Positions 7,682 through 14,106 of a DNA stretch of 33,081 bases are shown piece by piece. Position 1 is the first letter of the stretch, and every line of letters begins with the position of its first letter. The stretch is taken from the NCBI GenBank assembly GCA_949300335.1, contig CASGDV010000105.1:1-33081 (forward strand). The letters are read 5' to 3'. Source of the stretch: an uncultured Bacteroidales bacterium (GTDB lineage Bacteria > Bacteroidota > Bacteroidia > Bacteroidales > UBA932). The position numbers and the translations under genes were made by a program. The notes below the pieces were generated by a model that was not told the DNA's origin, searched no databases, and worked only from the letters and a program-made list of their open reading frames with translations.

Positions 7682-8458
7682 TCAAGCCATACTATCCGCT
7701 TCAGTGATGATATTCAGTTCCTTGGCAAGCCTGCAGGCTGCTATGGAATTCCTCACATTGAGTTTCCTGAGAATTTCCTGGCGGTGGCGGCTCACAGTAT
7801 GTATGCTAATTGACAGATTCTGTGCGATTTCCTTGCTCTGCTGTCCCCTGTCAATCATCCAAAGCACCTGTCTTTCCCTGTCTGAAAGGATTCCGACTTC
7901 ATTTCCACTTTTGAGAGGGCGCTCGTTTCCCGTAAGCGAATCAACAATCACCCCTCCCGTGAAATGGATGGATACTGACGGATTGTAGAGGCAAAGCGAA
8001 AGCCATATGCTGTTCTGCCCGGGGTAATGAATATAGAACATCCGGTGCAGGACATTGCGGTACCTGCCTGTAGTATCCTTCATTCTCAGATTGTCCGCAA
8101 GATAGAAGTCCTTTCTTCTCTTCCTTGACTGTCCTTTCACAAAATGAAGAAATTTCAATTCATGAAGGTATTTTCCGTGCAGGTCATCCGGATGAACCCT
8201 GTCCAGAATTTCCTTTTCCCATATTGAATCCAGCGATTCTTCCCCGCTGTTGTGCTTCAGTCCGAGCGTATCAGCAAACTTGCCGTAATATATGTAGCTT
8301 CTGCCGCAACGCATATCACTCAGTACAGCTACGGAATTTTCCAGCAGTACATAGGAGGATGCTACCTTTCTGTATGTCCCGATATCATCGCTGCCGGCTT
8401 CCAGATACGGAAACTCCTGATTTAAAATTTCGCTGTTCAGTTTCTTGAAGACATTCAT
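7682..8458 (-). CDS. LuxR-family transcriptional regulator with N-terminal PAS-like sensor domain
   Basis: 258 residues. The C-terminal 65 residues form a GerE-type helix-turn-helix: ILSDRERQVLWMIDRG, then QSKEIAQNLSISIHTVSRHRQEILRKLNV, with the conserved Glu of SDRE, the T-V-x-x-H-R recognition helix and the closing hydrophobic helix. Residues about 40-165 resemble a PAS-like fold seen in Bacteroides one-component regulators (VLSDMRCGRSYIYYGKFADTLG, IHPDD-like VHPDDLHGKYLHELKFL, then the YRNVLHRMFYIHYPGQNSIWLSLCLYNPS strands). No receiver domain or phosphoacceptor is present, so this is a one-component regulator. It is divergent from a secreted DUF1349 gene and probably controls it through the palindromes between them. 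Confidence 0.85.
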   Translation of the reverse strand: MNVFKKLNSEILNQEFPYLEAGSDDIGTYRKVASSYVLLENSVAVLSDMRCGRSYIYYGKFADTLGLKHNSGEESLDSIWEKEILDRVHPDDLHGKYLHELKFLHFVKGQSRKRRKDFYLADNLRMKDTTGRYRNVLHRMFYIHYPGQNSIWLSLCLYNPSVSIHFTGGVIVDSLTGNERPLKSGNEVGILSDRERQVLWMIDRGQQSKEIAQNLSISIHTVSRHRQEILRKLNVRNSIAACRLAKELNIITEADSMA

Positions 8459-8478
8459 ATCAAAAATGGTTATTAATA

Positions 8479-8496
8479 ATCATTGTATACAATGAT
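8479..8496. promoter_or_regulatory. Perfect 18-bp palindrome, candidate operator of the LuxR-type regulator
   Basis: ATCATTGTATACAATGAT is a perfect palindrome. It overlaps the putative -33 TTG (8483-8485) of the rightward DUF1349 promoter and begins 20 bases upstream of the regulator start codon, the position expected for an autoregulatory site. Who binds it is inference. Confidence 0.6.
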
Positions 8497-8513
8497 GCGG
8501 GAAGTTACCTTTG
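8483..8513 (+). promoter_or_regulatory. Promoter of the DUF1349 gene
   Basis: TTG at 8483-8485 and TACCTTTG at 8506-8513 are 20 bases apart, fitting the Bacteroidota -33/-7 arrangement. The predicted leader is only about 14 bases. Confidence 0.55.
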
Positions 8514-8522
8514 CAAAGGTAA
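8505..8522. promoter_or_regulatory. Second perfect 18-bp palindrome, made of two opposed -7 boxes
   Basis: TTACCTTTGCAAAGGTAA is self-complementary and contains TACCTTTG on both strands, so it could serve as the -7 element of the DUF1349 gene rightward and of the LuxR-type gene leftward. It lies 8 bases from the first palindrome. Overlapping divergent promoters would make the two genes mutually exclusive unless activated. Confidence 0.5.
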
Positions 8523-8532
8523 AATATTTTTT

Positions 8533-9177
8533 ATGAAACGTTTGGTTATAATTTTAAGTGTCATTTTCTCCATGCAGGTATCCTTTGCACAGACTTTGGA
8601 GAAGATGCAGTGGTTCAATGAACCGTCGGAATGGAATATCAGAAACAATTCGTTGAATATGTTCGTGACACCTCAGAGCGACTACTGGCGTATTTCACAT
8701 TACGGATTTACTGTAGATGATGCCCCGTTCTACTATGCAACATATGGAGGCGAATTTGAAGTGAAAGTAAAAATCACGGGAGAATATGTTGCACGTTTTG
8801 ATCAGGCTGGACTTATGATAAGGATAGATCATGAGAACTACATCAAGACCGGAATAGAATATGTCGACGGTGTTTACAATCTGAGTACGGTTGTCACTCA
8901 CGGGACTTCCGACTGGAGCGTAATCGCCCTCGAAAAATCCGTACCGTATATCTGGATCAAGGCTGTGAGACGTCTGGATGCAGTAGAGATTTTCTATTCA
9001 TTCGATGACAAGACCTACACCATGATGAGGAATGCATGGCTTCAGGACAATATTCCGGTAATGGTAGGAATGATGGCAGCCTCGCCCGACGGCAACGGGT
9101 TCAATGTAAAGTTCGAGAATTTCAAGGTTACCCATCTTCCGGACCAGAGGCGCCTCGAGTGGCTGAACAAGCAGTAA
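8533..9177 (+). CDS. Secreted DUF1349 (concanavalin-A-like) protein
   Basis: 214 residues with a signal peptide cleaved after about residue 19 (MKRLVIILSVIFSMQVSFA). The mature part has the DUF1349 layout of a lectin-type jelly roll: W at the start (KMQWFNEPSEWNIRNNSLNM), DYWRISHYGFTVDDAPFYY, EFEVKVKITGEYVARFDQAGLMIRIDHENYIKTGIEYVDG, the WIKAVRRLDAVEIFYSFDDKTYTMMR block, and the closing strand FNVKFENFKVTHLP. Such proteins are often annotated after the yeast gene for regulation of enolase 1, but in bacteria they probably bind or act on carbohydrate; no catalytic residues can be named. It is regulated, by inference, by the divergent LuxR-family protein. Confidence 0.82.
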   Translation: MKRLVIILSVIFSMQVSFAQTLEKMQWFNEPSEWNIRNNSLNMFVTPQSDYWRISHYGFTVDDAPFYYATYGGEFEVKVKITGEYVARFDQAGLMIRIDHENYIKTGIEYVDGVYNLSTVVTHGTSDWSVIALEKSVPYIWIKAVRRLDAVEIFYSFDDKTYTMMRNAWLQDNIPVMVGMMAASPDGNGFNVKFENFKVTHLPDQRRLEWLNKQ

Positions 9178-9219
9178 ATACGTTTACCGCTGCTTTATTA
9201 AATTTGCATATAAATGCCG

Positions 9220-9255
9220 CTTTCTGCATCAAGACCTCAATTCTGATGCAGAAAG
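9220..9255. repeat. 12-bp perfect inverted repeat before the flavodoxin gene
   Basis: CTTTCTGCATCA (9220-9231) and TGATGCAGAAAG (9244-9255) are exact reverse complements around a 12-base loop. It is followed by TTCTGTCGTTC rather than a T run, so it is either a weak terminator for the DUF1349 gene or an operator or attenuator for the flavodoxin gene whose ATG is 25 bases downstream. Confidence 0.6.
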
Positions 9256-9280
9256 TTCTGTCGTTCAAAATACATGTAAA

Positions 9281-9817
9281 ATGAAAAAAGTTCTTATTAT
9301 CAAAACCAGTCCGCGCAAGGGAGGAAATTCAGATAGTCTCGCAGATGAATTTGCCAAAGGGGCACGCGAGCAAGGACATAGCGTCGAAGAAGTGAGTCTT
9401 GCTGAAAAGGAAATCGCATTTTGTAAAGGCTGTCTCACCTGCGGACACACACAGCGTTGCGTAATCCGCGACGATGCAGATGCGATTCGGGAACAGATGC
9501 TTAATTCCGATGTTATTGTATGGTCCACACCTGTTTACTACTATAGTTGCAGCGGACAAATGAAAACCATGATAGACCGTGCCAACCCGCTCTACAGTTC
9601 AGATTATAAATTCCACGAGACTTATCTTCTTGCTGCAGCGGCAGAAAATGAAGAACATGCGGTGGATGGAGCCAGAACAGTCCTGCAAGGCTGGGTTGAT
9701 TGCTTTGAGAAGCTCGAACTTAAAGGCGTTGTATTCGCCGGCGGGGTAAACAAGGTTGGGGATATAACCGGACACAAAGCTCTGGCAGAGGCATATGAAC
9801 TTGGGAAAAAATGCTGA
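9281..9817 (+). CDS. Flavodoxin-family FMN-dependent oxidoreductase
   Basis: A 178-residue protein of the NADPH-dependent FMN reductase/iron-sulfur flavoprotein group. The FMN phosphate loop is TSPRKGGNSDSLADEF (residues about 9-24), the usual S-P-R-x-x-x-N-S form. A Cys cluster follows, FCKGCLTCGHTQRCVIRDD (C48, C51, C54, C60), typical of the group that carries or resembles an Fe-S site, then the WSTPVYYYSCSGQMKTMIDR flavin-contact strand, with the Y-Y pair stacking region. It probably reduces quinones, nitro compounds or metals; substrate unknown. It is a single gene, followed by a shared terminator with the convergent GGGtGRT operon. Confidence 0.85.
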   Translation: MKKVLIIKTSPRKGGNSDSLADEFAKGAREQGHSVEEVSLAEKEIAFCKGCLTCGHTQRCVIRDDADAIREQMLNSDVIVWSTPVYYYSCSGQMKTMIDRANPLYSSDYKFHETYLLAAAAENEEHAVDGARTVLQGWVDCFEKLELKGVVFAGGVNKVGDITGHKALAEAYELGKKC

Positions 9818-9887
9818 ACTCCGTCATCACTACGCCGCTTGCCCGCAGGGCAGCACAGGAAAATGCGGGTGACATCAGAAGAAGAAA

Positions 9888-9914
9888 GCCGGCCCAAAAT
9901 AATTTTGGACCGGC
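9888..9914. terminator. Bidirectional terminator between flavodoxin and GGGtGRT genes
   Basis: GCCGGCCCAAAA (9888-9899) pairs with TTTTGGACCGGC (9903-9914), 12 bp with one G-T pair and a TAA loop. On the reverse strand it is followed by TTTCTTCTTC, the better tail, so it mainly ends the leftward operon. Confidence 0.75.
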
Positions 9915-9937
9915 CTCATTATTATATAACCGTCAGA

Positions 9938-10948
9938 TTATTTGTTCAGAGCCTGGGCTACATCCACAGCACAAGCAACAGTACATCCAACCATAGGATT
10001 GTTGCCTATTCCGAGGAATCCCATCATCTCCACGTGGGCTGGAACTGAGGATGAACCTGCAAACTGCGCGTCGCTGTGCATACGGCCCATGGTGTCGGTC
10101 ATACCGTATGATGCTGGACCTGCTGCCATGTTGTCAGGATGAAGGGTACGTCCTGTACCGCCGCCTGAAGCTACAGAGAAATAAGGTTTGCCTGCAAGGA
10201 CACGCTCTTTCTTGTAAGTTCCTGCTACAGGATGCTGGAAACGGGTAGGGTTGGTTGAGTTTCCTGTGATGGACACGTCAACTCCCTCATGCCACATGAT
10301 AGCGACGCCTTCACGTACATCGTCAGCACCGTAGCATTTTACCTTTGCGCGAGGACCGTCGCTGTAAGGAATCTCACGAACGACTTTCAGTTCTCCGGTA
10401 AAATAATCGAACTCAGTCTGTACATATGTAAATCCGTTGATACGTGAAATAATCTGTGCGGCATCTTTTCCAAGACCGTTGAGGATACAGCGGAGAGGCT
10501 CCTTACGTACCTTGTCAGCCTTGGCAGCAATCTTGATGGCACCTTCTGCAGCAGCAAAAGACTCGTGACCTGCAAGGAATGCGAAACATTTCGTTTCTTC
10601 ACGAAGCAGCATCGCTGCAAGGTTTCCATGACCGAGACCTACCTTACGGTCGTCAGCAACCGAACCAGGGATACAGAATGCCTGAAGGCCGATACCTATT
10701 GCCTCGGCAGCTTCCGCTGCATTCTTGCAGCCTTTCTTGATTGCGATAGCTGAACCTACGACATAAGCCCACTTTGCATTTTCAAAGCAGATAGGCTGAG
10801 TTTCTTCACATGTCTTGTAAGGATCCAGACCATACTCTTCGCAAATAGCGTTTGCCTCTTCGATATCCTTGATGCCGTTTGCGTTAAGGGCAGCGAGAAT
10901 CTGTTTGATACGACGATCCTGGCTTTCGAATTTCACTTCTCTTATCAT
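9938..10948 (-). CDS. GGGtGRT protein (family of unknown function)
   Basis: The 336-residue protein carries the exact signature GGGTGRT at residues 262-268 (in SVASGGGTGRTLHPDN), which names this conserved but uncharacterised family. It has ten Cys (among them C36, C47, C54, C74, C92, C121, C154, C205, C322, C326) and no membrane segment or signal peptide, so it is cytoplasmic. The Cys content and the NifU-like partner suggest metal or Fe-S chemistry, but no reaction is known to me. The start is placed at MIREVKF because a strong Shine-Dalgarno AAGGAGGA lies 8 bases upstream; the open frame reaches back to 11020, inside the upstream gene, which ends at 10962. Second gene of a two-gene operon, 13 bases after its partner. 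Confidence 0.88.
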   Translation of the reverse strand: MIREVKFESQDRRIKQILAALNANGIKDIEEANAICEEYGLDPYKTCEETQPICFENAKWAYVVGSAIAIKKGCKNAAEAAEAIGIGLQAFCIPGSVADDRKVGLGHGNLAAMLLREETKCFAFLAGHESFAAAEGAIKIAAKADKVRKEPLRCILNGLGKDAAQIISRINGFTYVQTEFDYFTGELKVVREIPYSDGPRAKVKCYGADDVREGVAIMWHEGVDVSITGNSTNPTRFQHPVAGTYKKERVLAGKPYFSVASGGGTGRTLHPDNMAAGPASYGMTDTMGRMHSDAQFAGSSSVPAHVEMMGFLGIGNNPMVGCTVACAVDVAQALNK

Positions 10949-10955
10949 AGTATGT

Positions 10956-10963
10956 TCCTCCTT
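10956..10963 (-). promoter_or_regulatory. Strong Shine-Dalgarno site of the GGGtGRT gene
   Basis: The reverse strand reads AAGGAGGA, overlapping the TAA of the upstream gene and ending 7 bases before the ATG at 10948. Such a full site is unusual in Bacteroidota, implies high translation or reinitiation, and decides the start. Confidence 0.75.
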
Positions 10964-11663
10964 ATTCTTTACGTGGGTCAATGTATTTAACTGCACCGGC
11001 CTCTTTGGTAAAGCGACCATATGAACCGGTCACCTGCTTGAGAGCCTCGTTTGCGTCAACTCCCTTCTTTACCAGTTCCATGAATTTGCCGAGGTGTACG
11101 AATTCGTAACCGCAGATTTCATCGTTCTTATCAAGGGCAATGGTCTTGATATAGCCTTCTGCCATCTCAAGGTAACGCGGACCTTTTGCCAAAGTACCGT
11201 AAAGAGTACCAACCTGGCTGCGGAGTCCCTTGCCGAGATCCTCAAGACCTGCACCGATCATAAGACCTCCTTCAGAGAATGCTGACTGTGTACGTCCGTA
11301 AACTATCTGAAGGAAGAGTTCACGCATTGCTGTATTGATTGCATCACAGACCAGGTCCGTGTTCAAAGCTTCGAGAATGGTTTTACCCGGAAGGATTTCC
11401 GAAGCCATAGCTGCAGAGTGAGTCATACCGGAACAACCGATAGTCTCAACCAAAGCTTCCTGGATAACACCGTTTTTAACATTCAGAGTAAGCTTGCAAG
11501 CTCCCTGCTGTGGAGCACACCAGCCAATACCGTGAGTAAGACCGGATATATCGGTGATTTCTTTTGATTTTACCCATTTTCCTTCTTCAGGAATTGGAGC
11601 CGGACCATGATTAGGTCCCTTTTTGACGCAACACATCTGTTGCACTTCATGAGAATAAACCAT
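10962..11663 (-). CDS. NifU/IscU-like Cys-rich scaffold protein, partner of the GGGtGRT protein
   Basis: 233 residues. The core resembles the IscU/NifU N-terminal fold: strand pair KLTLNVKNGVIQEALVETIGCSGMTHSAAMASEILPGKTILEAL (C77 in the IGCSGMTHSAAMAS helix start, then the x-G-K-T-x-x-E-A helix), as in scaffold proteins where a Gly-Cys-Gly precedes the helix. Further Cys are C11 and C12 near the N-terminus, C49 and C56 (GWCAPQQGACK) and C106. The C-terminal 100 residues (AKGPRYLEMAEGYIKTIALDKNDEICGYEFVHLG) are outside the IscU fold and specific to this family. Its role as a scaffold is inferred; databases usually label it iron-sulfur cluster assembly scaffold. It is the first gene of the operon, with a promoter about 50 bases upstream. 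Confidence 0.8.
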   Translation of the reverse strand: MVYSHEVQQMCCVKKGPNHGPAPIPEEGKWVKSKEITDISGLTHGIGWCAPQQGACKLTLNVKNGVIQEALVETIGCSGMTHSAAMASEILPGKTILEALNTDLVCDAINTAMRELFLQIVYGRTQSAFSEGGLMIGAGLEDLGKGLRSQVGTLYGTLAKGPRYLEMAEGYIKTIALDKNDEICGYEFVHLGKFMELVKKGVDANEALKQVTGSYGRFTKEAGAVKYIDPRKE

Positions 11664-11707
11664 AATCTAATAATTATTGTAGAAAATAAACTTTCCTAAT
11701 TCCGTTG

Positions 11708-11740
11708 CAAATATAGCGATTAAGTGAGAGTAAAAGCAAA
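11708..11740 (-). promoter_or_regulatory. Promoter of the NifU-like/GGGtGRT operon
   Basis: On the reverse strand TTTG (11737-11740), 21 bases, then TATATTTG (11708-11715), both matching the Bacteroidota consensus. The leader to the ATG at 11663 is about 40 bases. Confidence 0.65.
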
Positions 11741-11837
11741 TTTTTTATTTGATTTTACCGAACGTTAGCTATAATGGACACGAAGTGGACAAATTGGCGA
11801 TTAAGTGAGAACAAAGGAAAATTTTTTAGTTGATTTT
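11716..11837. repeat. Tandem 41-bp direct repeat in the operon's promoter region
   Basis: Copies at 11716-11756 and 11797-11837 are identical at 36 of 41 positions and start with the same 14 bases GCGATTAAGTGAGA. The first copy contains the -33 element of the leftward promoter and abuts its -7; the second has a weaker promoter-like form ending in CCAATTTG on the reverse strand. The intervening 40 bases are not clearly repeated. Likely an old duplication of a promoter or regulator site in the divergent region shared with uvrB. Confidence 0.7.
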
Positions 11838-11859
11838 GTCGGACGGAATATTATTTTTG
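11830..11859 (+). promoter_or_regulatory. Promoter of uvrB
   Basis: TTG (11830-11832), 19 bases, then TATTTTTG (11852-11859), followed by the uvrB ATG 20 bases later. No LexA-type box is evident to me. Confidence 0.6.
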
Positions 11860-11878
11860 TGACTTTAAATCAAAGGCC

Positions 11879-14047
11879 ATGAAATTCAAGATAGAATCGG
11901 AATACAAACCTTCAGGAGACCAGCCGGAAGCAATCAAAAACATATGTTCGGCACTGGACCAGGGAGTCGATGCGGTCACGCTTCTCGGCGTTACCGGTTC
12001 CGGAAAGACATTCACAATGGCCAACGTCATTGAAAAGATGCAGCGTCCGGCACTTATACTCAGCCATAACAAGACTTTGGCCGCACAGCTGTACGGGGAA
12101 TTCAAATCATTTTTTCCCCACAATGCGGTCGAATATTTCGTATCATATTATGACTATTACCAGCCGGAGGCATATATTCCGGTAACAGACACATACATAG
12201 AAAAAGATCTCAGCATCAATGACGAAATAGAGAAACTCAGACTGAGTGCCGCATCGTCCCTATTATCCGGAAGACGTGACGTCATTGTCGTATCCAGCGT
12301 TTCATGCCTTTACGGAATCGGCAATCCGGAAGATTTCCATACCCAGACGGTTGTAGTAAAAAAAGGTGAAGAAAGAAGCATGACCAGACTTCTGTACATG
12401 CTTGTAGATGCCCTGTATTCAAGAACCGAAACAGATTTCAAAAGAGGGACATTCAGAGTGAGAGGAGATACGGTAGATGTCTGCATCGGTTATGGAGACA
12501 ATGCCATAAGAATAGAGTTCTTCGGAGACGAAGTGGACAGGATTTCCGTCATAGATCCTGTAACCGGAGCTATTCTGGATTCTCTCGATGAAGTATCTAT
12601 ATATCCTGCCAACAATTTCGTGACAACCAAGGAAAGGTCCATCAAGGCTATAAGCCAGATACAGGATGACATGATGCGGCAATGCGAGTATTTTCAGGAA
12701 ATAGGCAAGGCTCTTGAAGCGAAAAGGCTGAAACAAAGAGTCGAATATGATCTGGAAATGATAAAGGAAATGGGATATTGCCCGGGAATCGAAAATTATT
12801 CCAGATATTTCGACGGGAGAAGCGAGGGAATGCGTCCATTCTGTCTGATAGACTATTTTCCTAATGACTTCATAACATTCATAGATGAAAGCCATGTGAC
12901 TCTCCCTCAGATTAGGGCAATGTTCGGAGGAGACCATTCACGGAAATCGGTACTTATCGAATATGGTTTCCGTCTTCCTGCCGCAGCTGACAACAGACCT
13001 CTGAAATTCGACGAATTCGAGGCTGTAACAGGACAGAAGGTATATGTAAGCGCAACTCCGGGTGAATATGAGCTGGAAAAATCAGAAGGTCTTGTAGTTG
13101 AACAGGTTGTCCGTCCGACAGGTCTTCTGGACCCTCCGATAGAGGTCAGACCGATAGAACATCAGGTAGACGACCTTCTGGAGGAAATACGGATAAGGGC
13201 TGAAAAAGACGAAAGAGTTCTGGTGACTACCCTGACAAAAAGAATGGCTGAAGAACTCGAAAAATATCTGACAAAGATGAATGTCAGATGCCGTTACATC
13301 CACTCTGATGTGGATACCCTTGAAAGGGTTGAAATCATTGAGGATTTCAAGAACGGTCTGTTCGATGTACTTGTAGGAGTCAACCTTCTGAGAGAAGGTC
13401 TGGACATTCCCAGTGTATCCCTGGTTGCAATACTCGATGCTGACAAAGAAGGTTTCCTGCGTTCAGGCAGGGCATTGACCCAGACCGCCGGAAGAGCTGC
13501 AAGAAACGTGAACGGACTCGTGATAATGTATGCCGACACCATTACGAAGTCCATGCAGGAAACCATTTATGAGACAGACAGAAGGCGGGCAAAACAGATG
13601 GAATACAACAAAAAGCACAACATCACTCCTACACAGATAAGCATAAAGAAAAACCTGCTTGTCAGTCAGGGAGACGAAAAGAAGACAAATCCCAGATTGG
13701 CAAATACTGTATCCGGGAAAGTCAGTGCTGCAAATTCCTACGATGACCCTCACTACATTCCTTCCCCGAGCGATCTGGGCAAAGGAAGCATCTCCGTCGG
13801 TTTCGGACACGATTCGAAAAGAGATACCAATTCGGCCTATGCCGACGGCTATATCCAGGCTGACCTTGCTGCAGTTTTGCAGGATCCCGTAATACGTTCG
13901 ATGAGCCGTCAGCAAGTTGAAAAGGCTGTGGAAACAGCCAAAAGGAACATGCAGAAGGCCGCCTCGGAGCTGGACTTCATGGCCGCGGCAAAATACAGGG
14001 ACGAGATGTGGGCATTGAAGGAATATCTCAAAGTATGGAAAGATTAG
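11879..14047 (+). CDS. uvrB: Excinuclease ABC subunit B (UvrB)
   Basis: Damage-verifying helicase-like subunit of nucleotide excision repair; it receives DNA from UvrA and recruits UvrC. Features in order: Walker A GVTGSGKT (residues 37-44), the DNA-clamping beta-hairpin region [21 protein letters not shown] (about 91-110), Walker B-type [10 protein letters not shown], the ATG-like SATPGEYE, helicase motif [20 protein letters not shown] and QTAGRAARN, and the C-terminal UVR domain ([24 protein letters not shown]) that contacts UvrC. At 722 residues it is somewhat longer than the usual 670-690; the excess is in the low-complexity linker between the helicase core and the UVR domain (roughly residues 600-680). 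Start at 11879 follows a good promoter. Confidence 0.97.
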   Translation: MKFKIESEYKPSGDQPEAIKNICSALDQGVDAVTLLGVTGSGKTFTMANVIEKMQRPALILSHNKTLAAQLYGEFKSFFPHNAVEYFVSYYDYYQPEAYIPVTDTYIEKDLSINDEIEKLRLSAASSLLSGRRDVIVVSSVSCLYGIGNPEDFHTQTVVVKKGEERSMTRLLYMLVDALYSRTETDFKRGTFRVRGDTVDVCIGYGDNAIRIEFFGDEVDRISVIDPVTGAILDSLDEVSIYPANNFVTTKERSIKAISQIQDDMMRQCEYFQEIGKALEAKRLKQRVEYDLEMIKEMGYCPGIENYSRYFDGRSEGMRPFCLIDYFPNDFITFIDESHVTLPQIRAMFGGDHSRKSVLIEYGFRLPAAADNRPLKFDEFEAVTGQKVYVSATPGEYELEKSEGLVVEQVVRPTGLLDPPIEVRPIEHQVDDLLEEIRIRAEKDERVLVTTLTKRMAEELEKYLTKMNVRCRYIHSDVDTLERVEIIEDFKNGLFDVLVGVNLLREGLDIPSVSLVAILDADKEGFLRSGRALTQTAGRAARNVNGLVIMYADTITKSMQETIYETDRRRAKQMEYNKKHNITPTQISIKKNLLVSQGDEKKTNPRLANTVSGKVSAANSYDDPHYIPSPSDLGKGSISVGFGHDSKRDTNSAYADGYIQADLAAVLQDPVIRSMSRQQVEKAVETAKRNMQKAASELDFMAAAKYRDEMWALKEYLKVWKD

Positions 14048-14067
14048 AATCATATCTTTTTTTTTCT

Positions 14068-14075
14068 TAAATTTG
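14068..14075 (+). promoter_or_regulatory. -7 element upstream of the RSH gene
   Basis: TAAATTTG lies 31 bases before the ATG at 14107, in the 59-base gap after uvrB, so the RSH gene may have its own start in addition to read-through. A T run (CTTTTTTTTTC) just before it has no clear stem. Confidence 0.45.
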
Positions 14076-14106
14076 GAGTTGGTGTACTTAAATTTCACAT
14101 CTGGAT

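Noticed and set aside
8505-8522. Palindrome as a dedicated operator
   Set aside because: The arms are simply two -7 consensus boxes, so the symmetry may arise from overlapping divergent promoters; kept as a promoter feature only.
10949-11020. Longer start of the GGGtGRT protein
   Set aside because: It lies inside the end of the upstream gene and the strong Shine-Dalgarno points to 10948.
13463-14098. Open frame of 211 codons antisense to uvrB
   Set aside because: Opposite the UvrB C-terminus, Cys/Phe/Leu-rich shadow composition, no recognisable domain and no promoter; uvrB itself is certain.
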